A DNA stretch of 64,000 nt from Pseudomonadota bacterium (GCA_020161665.1 JAIUPA010000014.1:1-64000), one strand, 5' to 3'. Shown: positions 54,701 to 63,850, numbered from the stretch's first letter. The notes: a model not told the origin generated them from the letters alone. Made by a program: numbers and translations.

Positions 54701-55182
54701 AGTCCGGCAACCAGCGTGCCGGTCAGGATGGCAATGAAGGTCGCGCCCTCGATCCAGGCATTGGCGCGCGGCAATTCGCGGCGCTCCAGATGGTCGGGCA
54801 AAATGCCGTATTTGACCGGGCCGAACAGGGCGGAAATGACGCCGAACAGGAAGAGCGCGGCCATCAGGATGAAAATCGAGGAAAATGCCAGGCCCACCAC
54901 GGCAACGGCAGCAGCGCCGATTTCGGCGCGCTTCAGCCGCTCTGCCATGACCGCTTTGTCAAACTTGTCAGCGAGCTCACCGCCCATCGCTGAAAACATC
55001 AGGAACGGCAGCATGAAGATGGCTCCGGCCAGCGTCACCAGCGTGGCCGCGTGATTGGCCGCGACCGTCGCCAGAATCATGAAGACCAGCGTGTTTTTCA
55101 GGAAATTGTCATTGAAGGCCGAAAGAAACTGCGTCCAGAAGAGCGGAGCAAAACGGCGCGAAGTCATCAGATTGGTTTGCAT
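51796..55182 (-). CDS. aas: LplT-PlsC-Aas fusion: lysophospholipid transporter / 2-acyltransferase / acyl-ACP synthetase
   Basis: This 1128-residue three-part protein has an MFS domain like LplT (about 1-400; LSAFNDNFLKNTLVFM). A PlsC-type acyltransferase follows, with NHVSFLD (HX4D) near 456 and FPEGR. An AMP-binding ligase domain has FTSGSEGTPKG near 794 and the C-terminal GDNVMAGYLRAENPG...TGDIV part. The whole recycles lysophosphatidylethanolamine at the inner membrane: flipping inward, acyl activation and re-acylation. The ATG at 55182 has GGGGA upstream. Separate lplT and aas genes are the enterobacterial arrangement; the fusion is common in alphaproteobacteria. Confidence 0.92.
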   Translation of the reverse strand: MQTNLMTSRRFAPLFWTQFLSAFNDNFLKNTLVFMILATVAANHAATLVTLAGAIFMLPFLMFSAMGGELADKFDKAVMAERLKRAEIGAAAVAVVGLAFSSIFILMAALFLFGVISALFGPVKYGILPDHLERRELPRANAWIEGATFIAILTGTLVAGLAATGGVNPWVFGPMMMGLSLACWATSGFIPRVGAKAPDLVVERNIVRSTINLVQSLREDRRIWRSALMASWFWLVGAIVLSLLPPLVKNHLGGSEANITAYLGVFAVAIGIGSGLAAWMSAGRIVLLPAPIGTLLMALFGLDLAFAVAGAEAAARVAEEGAAFFANPKTIRIAIDLAGMAIAGAFLVVPSFSALQAWAHEDRRARVIGAANVVQAGFMTAGGATVAILQALGVTIPMLLFTLAVLNAVAAWVMLRTLPTNPFRDFVSILFRAFLRLEVEGLENIKKAGRAPILALNHVSFLDGPLALALTEEEPVFAVDYNIAKAWWVKPFLNMCHFLPLDPTKPMATRTLIKAVQGGDPLVIFPEGRITVTGTLMKVYDGAAMVADKTGSMVVPIRIDGLEKSYFSRLTSKHVRRRLFPKVKVTILEPVKLEVPAELKGRKRRMAAGAALYQVMSNLMFETSNTRTTVLEKIIATADERGMGELAIEDPVTGAMNYGKLLTAAAVLGGKFKSLYRGEKTLGVLLPNANGSVVTVLGLMSAGKVPAMLNFTAGAANLASACKAAEIRHVLTSRAFIQQAKLGPVVEELGRTVDIVWLDDLRQTVTFKDKLLGLLNRGKPLVKRNADDPAVILFTSGSEGTPKGVVLTHHNVLSNAAQAASRIDFNPGDKVFNILPVFHSFGLTAGTILPLTSGVPVYFYPSPLHYRIVPELIYASNATIIFGTDTFLNGYARTAHPYDFRSIRYCFAGAEPVKAATRALYMEKFGVRILEGYGVTEAAPVISLNTPMFNKPGSVGKIMTGMEYRLEPVPGVTEGGRLYVRGDNVMAGYLRAENPGVLETLADGWHDTGDIVTVDEDGFIFIRGRAKRFAKVGGEMVSLAAIEAIAGELWPQNLTVVVSLPDPKKGEKLVMLTDAENATRATFLEFARSKGATEMMVPGEVRIGKVPVLGSGKVDFVTARTELEAALA

Positions 55183-55275
55183 GGCGGGTCCCCGGTTCGG
55201 TGAAAAGGGATAGGTCAGAAGCCTTGCCGGATTGTTGACGCTCACATCAACAACCCAGCATGGTAAAAACTGTGT

Positions 55276-55554
55276 TTAACGCTCGCCATCCTTGAGGCCG
55301 AGGAGCAGCTTTTCGGTCTTGGCATCCTCAATCTTGCGAACCAGCTTGTCGGCTTCCTGATTGTCGCGCAGCGTCTTCGTCACATTGACCGTCGTTTGCA
55401 CGAGCATGAGAATGCCCATGGTGAGATAGCCTTTGCCCCAGAGATCAAGCGGCATCATCCAGAGGCCGAGCGCCAGCATGAAGGCGGCGAAGCCGAAGCT
55501 CAGGTAAGAGAAGCTGATCCAGGCGGAAGAATGTTTCATAAGGCCGTTGTTCAT
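55276..55554 (-). CDS. YiaA/YiaB family inner membrane protein
   Basis: This 92-residue protein has two hydrophobic helices (about 8-33 and 40-57), matching the YiaAB two-helix domain, and a charged C-terminal tail. It is 48 bases downstream of pspA on the same strand. Function is unknown; a link to envelope stress is suggested by the pairing with a PspA-family gene. Confidence 0.85.
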   Translation of the reverse strand: MNNGLMKHSSAWISFSYLSFGFAAFMLALGLWMMPLDLWGKGYLTMGILMLVQTTVNVTKTLRDNQEADKLVRKIEDAKTEKLLLGLKDGER

Positions 55555-55602
55555 GATCGTGTTCCTGTTTCGAGAGGGGAGGAATGGGTCAGTTGCCGGT
55601 GG

Positions 55603-56286
55603 TCAGTTGATAGTGTTCAGCCGGCTGCGAAGGCGCGCCAGCACATCTTCGGCCTTTGTGCCGACGGGTTTGCCGCAGCCGGCATCCGCCAGTTTGCGAA
55701 CGAGGGCTTCCGGGCCAGTGTCAGTGAGTTCGCTCAAGGCTTGCGCCGTTGCATCGGTTTGTTGCTGGCGGGTTTTCAGACGGGAAAGCGTGGCTTCCGC
55801 ATCTTCAAGCGTTGCCAGAGGTTGGCCATGCACGGAATGGGTGAGGCGCTGGGCGCGGTCGCGGGCAACCGCCAGACGTTTGCCACGTTCGAGGTCCGTC
55901 AGGCGCGTTTCACCGGCTTTGATAATCCGCGAAAGCTTGTCGATGCCCTGGGCATATTCCGCCTCGGCGCGCTCTGCATTGGCAAGGTCGTCTTCAAGTG
56001 CTGCAAGTGTCGTTGCGGCTTCCGTGGCGAGGTCTTCGCGGCCGGATTGAAGGGCCGTCAGCGCCCTGCCCTCAAGATCGAGTTTACGGGCGCTCAGTCG
56101 CGCGGTGTTTTCCTTCTCCATGCGGGCCTGTGCCATCGCAGCGGCAAGCGCCCGCCGGGCCGCTTCTAGACCTCGCGCCGCATCGCGGATTTGTTGGTTG
56201 AGGATTGGAAGAGCATTCCGGTCTGCAAACGCGTCTTCAGCCTGTTGGGCCTGACCACGTAAAAGCGTCATGATGTGTTTGAACAT
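55603..56286 (-). CDS. PspA/IM30 family protein
   Basis: This is a 227-residue protein with long amphipathic coiled-coil helices, beginning MFKHIMTLLRG followed by NALPILNQQIRDAARGLEAARRALAAAMA, the PspA/Vipp1 pattern. It has an unusually long C-terminal part with a lone Cys-Gly. PspA proteins bind stressed inner membrane. It is divergent from the TetR gene, and the gap holds palindromic operators, so expression is probably repressed by that TetR rather than controlled by a sigma-54 PspF system; no pspF is seen. Confidence 0.86.
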   Translation of the reverse strand: MFKHIMTLLRGQAQQAEDAFADRNALPILNQQIRDAARGLEAARRALAAAMAQARMEKENTARLSARKLDLEGRALTALQSGREDLATEAATTLAALEDDLANAERAEAEYAQGIDKLSRIIKAGETRLTDLERGKRLAVARDRAQRLTHSVHGQPLATLEDAEATLSRLKTRQQQTDATAQALSELTDTGPEALVRKLADAGCGKPVGTKAEDVLARLRSRLNTIN

Positions 56287-56302
56287 TTGGGCGACTCCTT
56301 GT

Positions 56303-56375
56303 ATGAACGTTGTTCATGAATGTGTTGTCGCATGAAAATGAACGTTGTTCAATAATAAAAATGAACATCGTTCAG
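56303..56375. promoter_or_regulatory. Three TetR-type operators
   Basis: ATGAACGTTGTTCAT (56303-56317), ATGAACGTTGTTCAA (56338-56352) and ATGAACATCGTTCAG (56361-56375) share the palindromic core TGAAC-N3-GTTCA. They occupy the gap between pspA and the TetR gene. Confidence 0.72.
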
Positions 56376-56393
56376 GAATATGGAGCGTGGTTA

Positions 56394-57008
56394 ATGGCGG
56401 GCAAACGGGAAACGAAGAAAGAGGAACTGCGCGAGCGCGTGCTGAAGGCCGCAAGCGAGATCATCGAGGCGCATGGTGTTTCCGGATTGCGTGCAAGAGA
56501 TATCGCAGAACGGGTCGGTTGCGCCCTGGGTGGGCTCTACACCGTCTTTGCCGATCTCGACGAATTGATCCTGCATGTCCATTCCGGCACGCTGAAGCGC
56601 ATAGAAGAACAACTGCGCGGTTCCGTGCCGGAGGCGGCCACGCCGCGGGAGACGTTTCGCCATCTGGCCCTTGCCTACCTCGCGTTTGCGCAGGACAATC
56701 GCAATCTCTGGAAAGCGCTTTTCGAGCACCGCCTGCCGGAAGGTGCCGCGCCGCCGGATTGGCATCTGGCGCAGCAGGCTTTCCTTATTCAATTGATCGC
56801 CGCGCCGCTTTCGATTGCCATGCCCGGTGCAAACCCGGATGCGCTGGCGATCCGCGCCCGCACGCTGTTTGGCGCCGTACATGGGGTTGTTTCGATCAGT
56901 CTTGAAGATAGGTTCACCGGCATCACGCCCGGCCATCTCGAAGATGAGGTGGCAGCACTTGCAGACATTCTCGCCGAAGGCATTGCCGCGACGCGGGATG
57001 CGGTATGA
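56394..57008 (+). CDS. TetR/AcrR family transcriptional regulator
   Basis: This 204-residue regulator starts at the ATG at 56394 with GGAG upstream; an earlier in-frame ATG at 56361 lies inside the third operator and so is less likely. The helix-turn-helix is in ASEIIEAHGVSGLRARDIAERVGCALGGLYTVFADLDEL. The C-terminal domain (TetR_C_WHG-like, with LWKALFEHRLP) senses an unknown ligand. It likely represses itself and the pspA-yiaA genes. Confidence 0.9.
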   Translation: MAGKRETKKEELRERVLKAASEIIEAHGVSGLRARDIAERVGCALGGLYTVFADLDELILHVHSGTLKRIEEQLRGSVPEAATPRETFRHLALAYLAFAQDNRNLWKALFEHRLPEGAAPPDWHLAQQAFLIQLIAAPLSIAMPGANPDALAIRARTLFGAVHGVVSISLEDRFTGITPGHLEDEVAALADILAEGIAATRDAV

Positions 57009-57095
57009 CAATCCGTCATTTTCTCCGGTCAGGCCAAGTTCAGGCTCTGCCTGGTTCAGGTCAATTCAGAAAGCTGTCTTGCTCCACACATACCC

Positions 57096-58586
57096 TCAAT
57101 GGACAGAGGCACTGGCGGCAAGGCGCGTTTCCTTGTCGTGAAGCGCGAAACGGTCGATCATGTCGGCGCTGGCCTCATTGAAGCCAAGAACCTCGACCTC
57201 TTTTTCTGCTTTCCTGAACTTCATGACGGCCTTGTCCAGGGCGCCGACGGCGGTGATATCCCATAGGTGCGCCTTCGTCAGGTCGATGATCACCGTCTTC
57301 ACGGGTTCGTCGAAATCGAAGGCGTGCATGAATTTTTCGGCCGAGGCGAAGAAGATCTGGCCCTGAACGACATAGGTGACCTTACCGGCCTGCTGGTCAT
57401 GGTGGCGTGTAACCCGGAAAAGCTGGGCCACCTTTCCGGCAAAGAGGATACCCGAAAGAAGAACCCCCACAACGACGCCCTTGGCAAGGTCATGTGTCAC
57501 GACAACGGTCACGACGGTTGCCAGCATCACAAGGGACGAAGATGTCGGGTGTCGCTTGAGATCCAGAAGGGAGCGCCAGGAAAACGTGCCGATCGAAACC
57601 ATGATCATGACGGCCACCAGAGCGGCCATCGGAATGATCCGCACAAGGTCATTGAGGACCACAATCAGGAACAGCAGAAAGGCTCCGGCCACAAACGTCG
57701 AAAGCCGTCCCCGGCCCCCGGACGTCACATTGATGACCGATTGCCCGATCATGGCGCATCCGCCCATGCCGCCGATGAAGGCTGAGGCGATGTTGCCCGC
57801 GCCCTGACCAATGCATTCCTGGCTCTTGTTGCTGGGTGTATCGGTCATGTCATCAACGATCTGGGCCGTCAGCAAGGATTCCAGCAGGCCGACCGCCGCA
57901 AGGGTTGCCGAATACGGAAGGATGATCCGGAGCGTTTCAAGGGTGAGCGGAACCTGCGGAAATGCAAAGACAGGCAGGCTGTCGGGCAGGTCTCCGAGGT
58001 CGGCCACCGTCCGCAATGGCATGCCCGTCGACCATGCAATCAGGGTGAGGACAGCAATCGCCACGAGCGGTGACGGCACGGCCTTCGTGATGCGTGGAAA
58101 GAGATAGATGATCGCTAAGCCACCGGCGATCATGAAATAGGTCTCGACGGGAACGCCAATCAACTCCGGCAATTGCGCCATGAAGATCAGGATCGCCAGC
58201 GCATTGACGAAGCCGGTGATGACCGAGCGCGAGACGAAACGCATCACACGACCGAGCCTGAGGATGCCAGCGCCAATCTGGATGATGCCCATCAAAATGG
58301 TGGCGGCAAAGAGATAGTTCAGCCCATGCTCTTTGACGAGGGAGACCATCACCACAGCCGTCGCCGCCGTCGCGGCAGAAATCATGCCGGGCCGGCCACC
58401 GGTGATGGCCGCAACACAGGCGATGGCAAAGGACGCATAAAGGCCGACTTTCGGATCGACGCCCGCAATCACGGAAAAGCCGATGGCTTCCGGGATCAGG
58501 GCGAGCGCCACCACAATGCCGGAGAGAACGTCGCCACGAATATTGCACAGCCATTCCTGGCGGTATTTGGACATTTTCTGGATCAT
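57096..58586 (-). CDS. SulP family inorganic anion transporter
   Basis: This 496-residue SulP protein has [37 protein letters not shown] near the N-terminus, about 12 hydrophobic segments, the [29 protein letters not shown] region and a C-terminal STAS domain (about 400-490). Members move sulfate, bicarbonate or other anions. I start it at the ATG at 58586; the frame extends to a TTG at 58613 and no strong ribosome site is visible for either. Confidence 0.9.
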   Translation of the reverse strand: MIQKMSKYRQEWLCNIRGDVLSGIVVALALIPEAIGFSVIAGVDPKVGLYASFAIACVAAITGGRPGMISAATAATAVVMVSLVKEHGLNYLFAATILMGIIQIGAGILRLGRVMRFVSRSVITGFVNALAILIFMAQLPELIGVPVETYFMIAGGLAIIYLFPRITKAVPSPLVAIAVLTLIAWSTGMPLRTVADLGDLPDSLPVFAFPQVPLTLETLRIILPYSATLAAVGLLESLLTAQIVDDMTDTPSNKSQECIGQGAGNIASAFIGGMGGCAMIGQSVINVTSGGRGRLSTFVAGAFLLFLIVVLNDLVRIIPMAALVAVMIMVSIGTFSWRSLLDLKRHPTSSSLVMLATVVTVVVTHDLAKGVVVGVLLSGILFAGKVAQLFRVTRHHDQQAGKVTYVVQGQIFFASAEKFMHAFDFDEPVKTVIIDLTKAHLWDITAVGALDKAVMKFRKAEKEVEVLGFNEASADMIDRFALHDKETRLAASASVH

Positions 58587-58843
58587 AAGAGGAGGTATCA
58601 CATTGGAAGGCAACCTGCCGAAAGGGATCGGCCCATGGTGAGGTTGCGTTCATGTGTTGTCTGGCGGATTGGCGGCCAGAAGAGCCACCCGGAATTTCAC
58701 CGGGTCCATGTGGATAAACCCCCGTACCCCACAAACTGATCCATGGCAACAAAGTGCGACACCCGATCCCCGCCTCCGCTGTAGACAAAGGCTCTGGACC
58801 GCACCAATAATATCGGCTCCATGACACAGATTGAAGCGAAGCC

Positions 58844-59692
58844 ATGCCCCTACCCGTTGTAGCCCCTGCCGATGCCGATCAACGCCGCGCCCGCAAGCCG
58901 GTTGTCGTTTATCCGAACGGCACGCTGAAAAGGCCGGACCTTTCGCGGCTGGAAAAGGCCAAGGCAACGCTGGAGAAGATCGATGAGGTCATCGTGCCGC
59001 CGCGTGAGGGCGCAACGTTTCGCGCACCAAAGGGCCATTTCATCCGCATCGTCAGCGTCGATGGTCCGCAGGTGGGCGATCTGAACCTGTGGAATGCCGA
59101 CAATCTGGCGGAGCGCTTTTTCAGCGGCAAGACGCGCGCGCTGCACGCCACCCATGTCTCGACCGGCGACCGGCTGTGGAGCACTATGCCCTATCTGCGC
59201 CCTTTGGCGACCATCAGCCATGATACGCTTGGCTGGTATGGCTTCGATCAGGATGGCGGCGGAATTCACGATGTGATCGGCACGCGCTGTGACCCTTACA
59301 CCAACCGCCTGCTGTCCGGCACGGATTACCACCATTGCTGCCATTCGAACCTGACACGGGCGCTCGCGAACGAACTCGGCGTTTCGTGGAAGGAGGCCGA
59401 ACCGCATGTGCATGACGTGCTGAACGTCTTCATGTGCACGGGCTTCACCCATGACACGAAGCAGTATTTCATGAAGGCAAGCCCGGTGCGCCCCGGCGAT
59501 TATCTGGAACTTTTTGCCGAAGTGGACCTGATCGGCGCGCTTTCGGCCTGCCCCGGCGGCGATTGCGGCGATAGCCATTCCAGTGATGCCGTGCCCTGCT
59601 ACCCGCTGAAGGTGGAAATCTGGAAGCCGGACTTGGCAGCCCTTGCCGATTGGCCCTTTCCGCCTGTCAGTCCGTATGGCGGAGAGCCTTGA
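58844..59692 (+). CDS. DUF1989 (urea carboxylase-associated) family protein
   Basis: This 282-residue protein matches DUF1989: the segment VDGPQVGDLNLWNADN, SFxGKTRALHATHVSTGDRLWS-like region, the Cys/His cluster GTDYHHCCHSNL and CPGGDCGD, and PLKVEIW at the end. The conserved His and Cys may bind metal. The family is often found near urea or amine degradation and transport genes; polyamine-related genes lie 1.2 kb downstream. No activity can be assigned. Confidence 0.88.
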   Translation: MPLPVVAPADADQRRARKPVVVYPNGTLKRPDLSRLEKAKATLEKIDEVIVPPREGATFRAPKGHFIRIVSVDGPQVGDLNLWNADNLAERFFSGKTRALHATHVSTGDRLWSTMPYLRPLATISHDTLGWYGFDQDGGGIHDVIGTRCDPYTNRLLSGTDYHHCCHSNLTRALANELGVSWKEAEPHVHDVLNVFMCTGFTHDTKQYFMKASPVRPGDYLELFAEVDLIGALSACPGGDCGDSHSSDAVPCYPLKVEIWKPDLAALADWPFPPVSPYGGEP

Positions 59693-59782
59693 AATTCTTT
59701 CCGAATATGCGCAATCAACGGCACAAATCTTGACCATGGTGAAGATTGAGGCAGTCATGCCGACAAGCTCGCTTGCATTCAT

Positions 59783-59795
59783 CTTGCGACGCAAG
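59783..59795. promoter_or_regulatory. Short perfect palindrome upstream of the epimerase gene
   Basis: CTTGCG-A-CGCAAG is a perfect 13-bp palindrome within the 186-base gap before 59879. It could be an operator; there is no other evidence. Confidence 0.3.
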
Positions 59796-59878
59796 AATAA
59801 TGCGGAAGAAATAGAGCATGCGCTGTTTCTCCCGAAGCCAGCGCAGGCTTCCTGAAACATGAGGAGTTTCAAAGCTTA

Positions 59879-60832
59879 ATGGTCACTGTTGTTTTTGGCG
59901 GCTCCGGCTTCGTGGGTACGCATCTCATTCGCAAGCTTGTGGCTGCGGGTGAATCCGTTGTCTCGCTGGATCTCAAGCCGCAGCGCGAAACGCTGTCCGG
60001 CGTTCGCTATGTTATCGGTGATGTGCGCGATCTGAAGAGCTTCACGGTCGAAGGTCCGGTCACGCGCATCTATAACTTCGCGGCCATTCATACGACGCCC
60101 GGCCACCCCTTCTGGGAATATTACGACACCAATATCAACGGCGCGATTGAAGTGACGCGCTGGGCGCACGAAAACAGCGTGCCGGAAATCGTCTTCACCA
60201 GCTCGATCTCGGTCTATGGCCCCTCCGAGCAGACGAAGACCGAAGAAATTACGCCCGCCCCGGAATCGGCCTATGGCTATTCCAAGCTGATGGCCGAACG
60301 CATTCACCGCATCTGGTTTGATGTCGTGCCGGGCCGCAAGCTGGTGGTGGTGCGCCCTGCCGTGGTGTTCGGTCGCGGCGAACGCGGCAACTTCACCCGT
60401 CTGGCAAAGCTCCTGCAGAAGGGCTTTTTCATCTACCCGGGCCGCAAGGACACCATCAAGGCCTGCGTCTATGTGGAAGATCTGATCGCCAGCTTCGATT
60501 TCGCGCTGTCGCTGCCGGACGCGACGATCACCTATAACGCCGCCTACCCGGAACGCTATACGCTGGAGCAGATCATCGATCTCTTCATCGGTCAGCATTT
60601 CCCGGCGGCCAAGACCTACATGATCCCGCGCGCGGTGGTGGTTGGCATTGCCGCGACGTTGAAGCATCTGGGAGGCTCCAAGATTGGCATTCACCCGGAT
60701 CGTGTCATGAAGCTGGTGCGCTCGACGGATGTCTATCCGGGTGTTCTGACGGCCCGCGGCTTTACCTTCCCGCATAATCTGAAGGGCGGGCTGCAGCGCT
60801 GGTCCGACGAAAGCAACAAGGCTTTCGATTAA
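59879..60832 (+). CDS. NAD-dependent epimerase/dehydratase family protein
   Basis: This is a 317-residue extended-SDR protein. It has VFGGSGFVGTHLIRKLVAAGE for NAD binding, the catalytic Ser/Thr region FTSSISVYG, and YGYSKLMAE with the Tyr-Lys pair. It resembles nucleotide-sugar epimerases but lacks clear substrate markers; 3-beta-hydroxysteroid dehydrogenase-like relatives are also possible. A GAGGAG lies about 14 bases before the ATG. It stands alone and converges with the deacetylase gene. Confidence 0.86.
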   Translation: MVTVVFGGSGFVGTHLIRKLVAAGESVVSLDLKPQRETLSGVRYVIGDVRDLKSFTVEGPVTRIYNFAAIHTTPGHPFWEYYDTNINGAIEVTRWAHENSVPEIVFTSSISVYGPSEQTKTEEITPAPESAYGYSKLMAERIHRIWFDVVPGRKLVVVRPAVVFGRGERGNFTRLAKLLQKGFFIYPGRKDTIKACVYVEDLIASFDFALSLPDATITYNAAYPERYTLEQIIDLFIGQHFPAAKTYMIPRAVVVGIAATLKHLGGSKIGIHPDRVMKLVRSTDVYPGVLTARGFTFPHNLKGGLQRWSDESNKAFD

Positions 60833-60878
60833 TGGAATCAGCGGCGGACGGGCCATCCCCTCCGCCGGTGTTCGTTTC

Positions 60879-61910
60879 TCAGGCTTCCTCGTATCCGGTC
60901 AGGACGCCGACGGCATTGATGCCGATATCGGCGACGGCATAGCCGCCTTCCTGCACGAAGAGCGTCGGCTTGCCGATGGCCTTCACGATGGCGCCGATCT
61001 TCGGATAATCTTCCGTCTTCAGTTTGAAATGCGAGATCGGGTCCTTCTCGAACGTATCAACGCCGAGCGAGACGATCACCACATCCGGGCCATAGGCCTC
61101 AAGCTTCTTGACACCGTCCTTCAGCGCATCCGACCAAGTGGCCCAATCCGTGCCCCAGCGCAGCGGATAGTTGATGTTGAAGCCCTCGCCTTCGCCAGCG
61201 CCGGTTTCTTGCCTGTAACCGAGGAAGTACGGGTACTCCTGGTTCGGGTCGCCGTGGATGTTGATCACCTGCACGTCGGCGCGATTGTAGAAGATCTGCT
61301 GCGTGCCGTTGCCGTGGTGATAATCCACATCGAGGATCGACACGCGCTTGGCGCCGTTGGCGATGTAGTATTCGGCGGCCACGGCGGCATTGTTGATGTA
61401 GCAATAGCCGCCCATGAAATTCGAACCGGCATGGTGGCCCGGCGGACGGCACAGCGCATAGGCGCTGCCTGCCCCGTTCTTCACCATTTCGGCGGCGGTC
61501 ATCATCACGTCATGCGACGACTTGATGGCATCCCACGTGCCTTCGACAAAGCCGCAACCCGCATCGAAGGAATAGTGGCCCAGCGCCCCGTCAAGGCATT
61601 CGGGAACGACATCGCCGCGCAGGCCGCGCGTCGGCCAGGTGTAGGCAAGCGCCGTACCGTCACGCCCGAGCGCCTTCCAGCGCTGATAGACGGTCGGCAG
61701 GAAATCGAGAAAATCCTGAGCGTGAACGCGGGCGGCAATCGAAAGGTCGAATTCCTTCGGGCCGACAATCTCGCCCAGACCAACCTCGACGATGCGGTCA
61801 TGAATATACTGGGCGCGGGAGGGAAGTTCGAAACCGGGAACGATGGCGCCGGCCATCAGTTCAAGCTGGTTGGAATGGCCGAGATGGCGCGGCGAAAAGA
61901 CGGTTTTCAT
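60879..61910 (-). CDS. Histone deacetylase family protein, probable acetylpolyamine amidohydrolase
   Basis: This is a 343-residue class II HDAC-like enzyme. It has the RPPGHHAG tandem histidines, zinc ligands in DVDYHHGNGTQ and GVDTFEKDP, and the EGGYAV tyrosine. Length and the neighbouring spermidine/putrescine importer match bacterial acetylpolyamine amidohydrolases (AphA), which release acetate from N-acetylated putrescine, cadaverine or spermidine. It lies downstream of the transporter genes, separated by a terminator hairpin. Confidence 0.88.
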   Translation of the reverse strand: MKTVFSPRHLGHSNQLELMAGAIVPGFELPSRAQYIHDRIVEVGLGEIVGPKEFDLSIAARVHAQDFLDFLPTVYQRWKALGRDGTALAYTWPTRGLRGDVVPECLDGALGHYSFDAGCGFVEGTWDAIKSSHDVMMTAAEMVKNGAGSAYALCRPPGHHAGSNFMGGYCYINNAAVAAEYYIANGAKRVSILDVDYHHGNGTQQIFYNRADVQVINIHGDPNQEYPYFLGYRQETGAGEGEGFNINYPLRWGTDWATWSDALKDGVKKLEAYGPDVVIVSLGVDTFEKDPISHFKLKTEDYPKIGAIVKAIGKPTLFVQEGGYAVADIGINAVGVLTGYEEA

Positions 61911-61930
61911 GCGATGGCTCTGTGATGAGA

Positions 61931-61966
61931 AAAGAAAAGCCCCGCCGAAGAGGTCTCCGGCGGGGC
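61931..61966 (-). terminator. Intrinsic terminator after the polyamine-binding protein gene
   Basis: On the minus strand, the stem GCCCCGCCG/CGGCGGGGC with a loop of about ten bases is followed by TTTTCTTT. It lies between the binding-protein stop (61975) and the deacetylase start (61910). Confidence 0.8.
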
Positions 61967-61974
61967 GGTTTGTC

Positions 61975-63006
61975 TTACTTCTGCAGTTCGGTCCAGATCT
62001 TCGTGTAGAGGTCCTGGGTGGCTGGGTCGCAAAGCTTCATGAATTCGGCAATGCCCTTCTTGTCTTCCGGAACAACGAGTTCCGGCGCGTTCTTCATGTC
62101 ATCGGGCATGAACTTGTCGGAACCTTCCACACCGTTTGCATAGCGGGCGAAGGCCGACATCATGGCCGCATTTTCCGGCTCCATGATGAAGTTGATGAAC
62201 AGCTTGGCATTTTCGAGGTTCTTGGCTTCCTTCAGAACCACGACGTTATCCGACCAGTAGGTGAAGCCTTCCTTCGGGTAGAAGTAGTTGATTGACGGCT
62301 TCTGCAGGCGCTGGCGAAGGGCCGAGCCGTTCCAGTCCGAGGTGGCGGAGAAGTCGCCCGCCGTCATCTTTTCGATGGTGTTGTATTCCATCGCCACCCA
62401 GTTCGGCTTGGCGTTGACCAGCGTGTCGCGGGCCTTCTTGAGGATCGCCTTGTCGGTTTCGCAAAGCTTGCCGCCATTGTACTTGATCGCGGCATAGAGC
62501 ACGTCCGACATTTCCGGAACGACGTTGATCTTGCCCTTCAGCTCTGCCGGCGGATCGAAGAGAATGCCCCAGCTGTCGGACGGACCCTTGTAGGTGTCGG
62601 TGTTGACGACGACGCCGACGGTGCCGAGCAGCCACGGCGCGGAATACTTGCGACCGGGGTCAAAATCGGGGTTCGCCCATTCCTTCTTCAGGTTCTTGGC
62701 GTTTTCCATCTTGCCGACATCGACTTCCTGGATGAGGCCTTCGGCGATCCAGATCGGCAGGTGGCTCTGGCTCGGCATGGCAATATCAAAGCCCGTGCCG
62801 CCCTGACGAACCTTGGCAAGGGCCGTGTCGTTGGAGTCGTAGTCGGTGATCGTCACCTTGACGCTGTACTTTTCCTCGAACTTCTTGATCATCTCGGGGC
62901 TGGTATAGTTGCCCCAGTTGTAGATGTTCAGTTCGCCAGCCGCATGGGCCATGCCCGTGGTGGCAAGAATGAGGCCGGTTACGGCCAGAGCAAGTTTCAT
63001 TTTCAT
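61975..63006 (-). CDS. Spermidine/putrescine-type ABC transporter substrate-binding protein
   Basis: This 343-residue PotD/PotF-like protein has a signal peptide (cleavage near AHAA, residue 23), then the typical LNIYNWGNYTSPEMIKKFEEKY opening. Further features are DIAMPSQSHLPIW and the NWVAMEYNTIEKMTAGDF region. GGGGG lies close before the ATG at 63006. The upstream genes encode the two permeases. Polyamine binding is strongly suggested by the family and by the deacetylase next to it. Confidence 0.9.
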   Translation of the reverse strand: MKMKLALAVTGLILATTGMAHAAGELNIYNWGNYTSPEMIKKFEEKYSVKVTITDYDSNDTALAKVRQGGTGFDIAMPSQSHLPIWIAEGLIQEVDVGKMENAKNLKKEWANPDFDPGRKYSAPWLLGTVGVVVNTDTYKGPSDSWGILFDPPAELKGKINVVPEMSDVLYAAIKYNGGKLCETDKAILKKARDTLVNAKPNWVAMEYNTIEKMTAGDFSATSDWNGSALRQRLQKPSINYFYPKEGFTYWSDNVVVLKEAKNLENAKLFINFIMEPENAAMMSAFARYANGVEGSDKFMPDDMKNAPELVVPEDKKGIAEFMKLCDPATQDLYTKIWTELQK

Positions 63007-63031
63007 GTCAGTTCCCCCTGTTTGGATGGTG

Positions 63032-63850
63032 TTACTGCGCTTTGGCGCGCTTGCCGTCGACGAGGAACATGATCGTCACGGCCAGAACGGAAAAGAGCAG
63101 GAAGATGGTCGAAATGGCGTTCATCGCGGGCGTTGTGCCGCGGCGAATCTGGCCCAGCATGTAAGTGGGCAGCGTGTCCTGCCCACCCGATTTGACAAAT
63201 TCGGTGATGACGACGTCATCGAGCGAAATCACGAAGGCCAGCATGAAACCGGCCAGAACGCCCGGCCACAGAAGTGGCAGCGTCACATAACGAAAGGCGC
63301 GAAACGGCGTGGCGTAGAGATCGGCGGCGGCGCGTTCGAGCGAATCGTCCATGCTTTCGAGACGGGCGCGGATCGGCAGATAGGCAAAGGGAATGCAGAA
63401 CGCCGCGTGGGCGGCAATCAGATAACCAAGGCCCGAATAGCCGGTCCACATTTTCACACGCGAGAAGAAGATGAGAAGGGCAACCCCGGTGACGATTTCC
63501 GGCACCATCAGCGGCAGGTTGATGAAGGCATATTTGGCCGACAGGCCGCGATAGGGTGCGGTGCGTGTCGTGGCAATCGCCGCAAGCGTGGCCGTCAGCG
63601 TGGCGATGCCGCCTGCCGAAACGGCGAGAACAAAGGAGCGGATGGCCGCATCGATCACCCGGTCATCGCGCGCCGCCTCATAGAACCAGTGGAGCGAAAG
63701 CCCCTGCCAGTCGGAGATGGAATCGCCGCCGTTAAAGGCAAAGACCACCAGAACCGCAATCGGCAGATAAAGGGCGAAAAAGGTGAAGGCAGCGATGAGC
63801 GTAAAGCCGCCCTGATGGCGTACGTCGAAATTGCCGGACCGGTCAGCCAT
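63032..63850 (-). CDS. Spermidine/putrescine-type ABC transporter permease (PotC/PotI)
   Basis: This is a 272-residue permease with six hydrophobic segments and the cytoplasmic EAA loop (LERAAADLYATPFRAFRYVTLPLLWPG) that docks the ATPase. The ATG at 63850 overlaps the stop of the upstream permease gene by eight bases, showing translational coupling. Confidence 0.92.
   Translation of the reverse strand: MADRSGNFDVRHQGGFTLIAAFTFFALYLPIAVLVVFAFNGGDSISDWQGLSLHWFYEAARDDRVIDAAIRSFVLAVSAGGIATLTATLAAIATTRTAPYRGLSAKYAFINLPLMVPEIVTGVALLIFFSRVKMWTGYSGLGYLIAAHAAFCIPFAYLPIRARLESMDDSLERAAADLYATPFRAFRYVTLPLLWPGVLAGFMLAFVISLDDVVITEFVKSGGQDTLPTYMLGQIRRGTTPAMNAISTIFLLFSVLAVTIMFLVDGKRAKAQ

Noticed and set aside
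56303..56375. A short CRISPR-like repeat array
   Set aside because: Three 15-bp palindromic units with unequal spacing in a promoter region next to a TetR gene are operators, not CRISPR repeats; no spacers of constant length.
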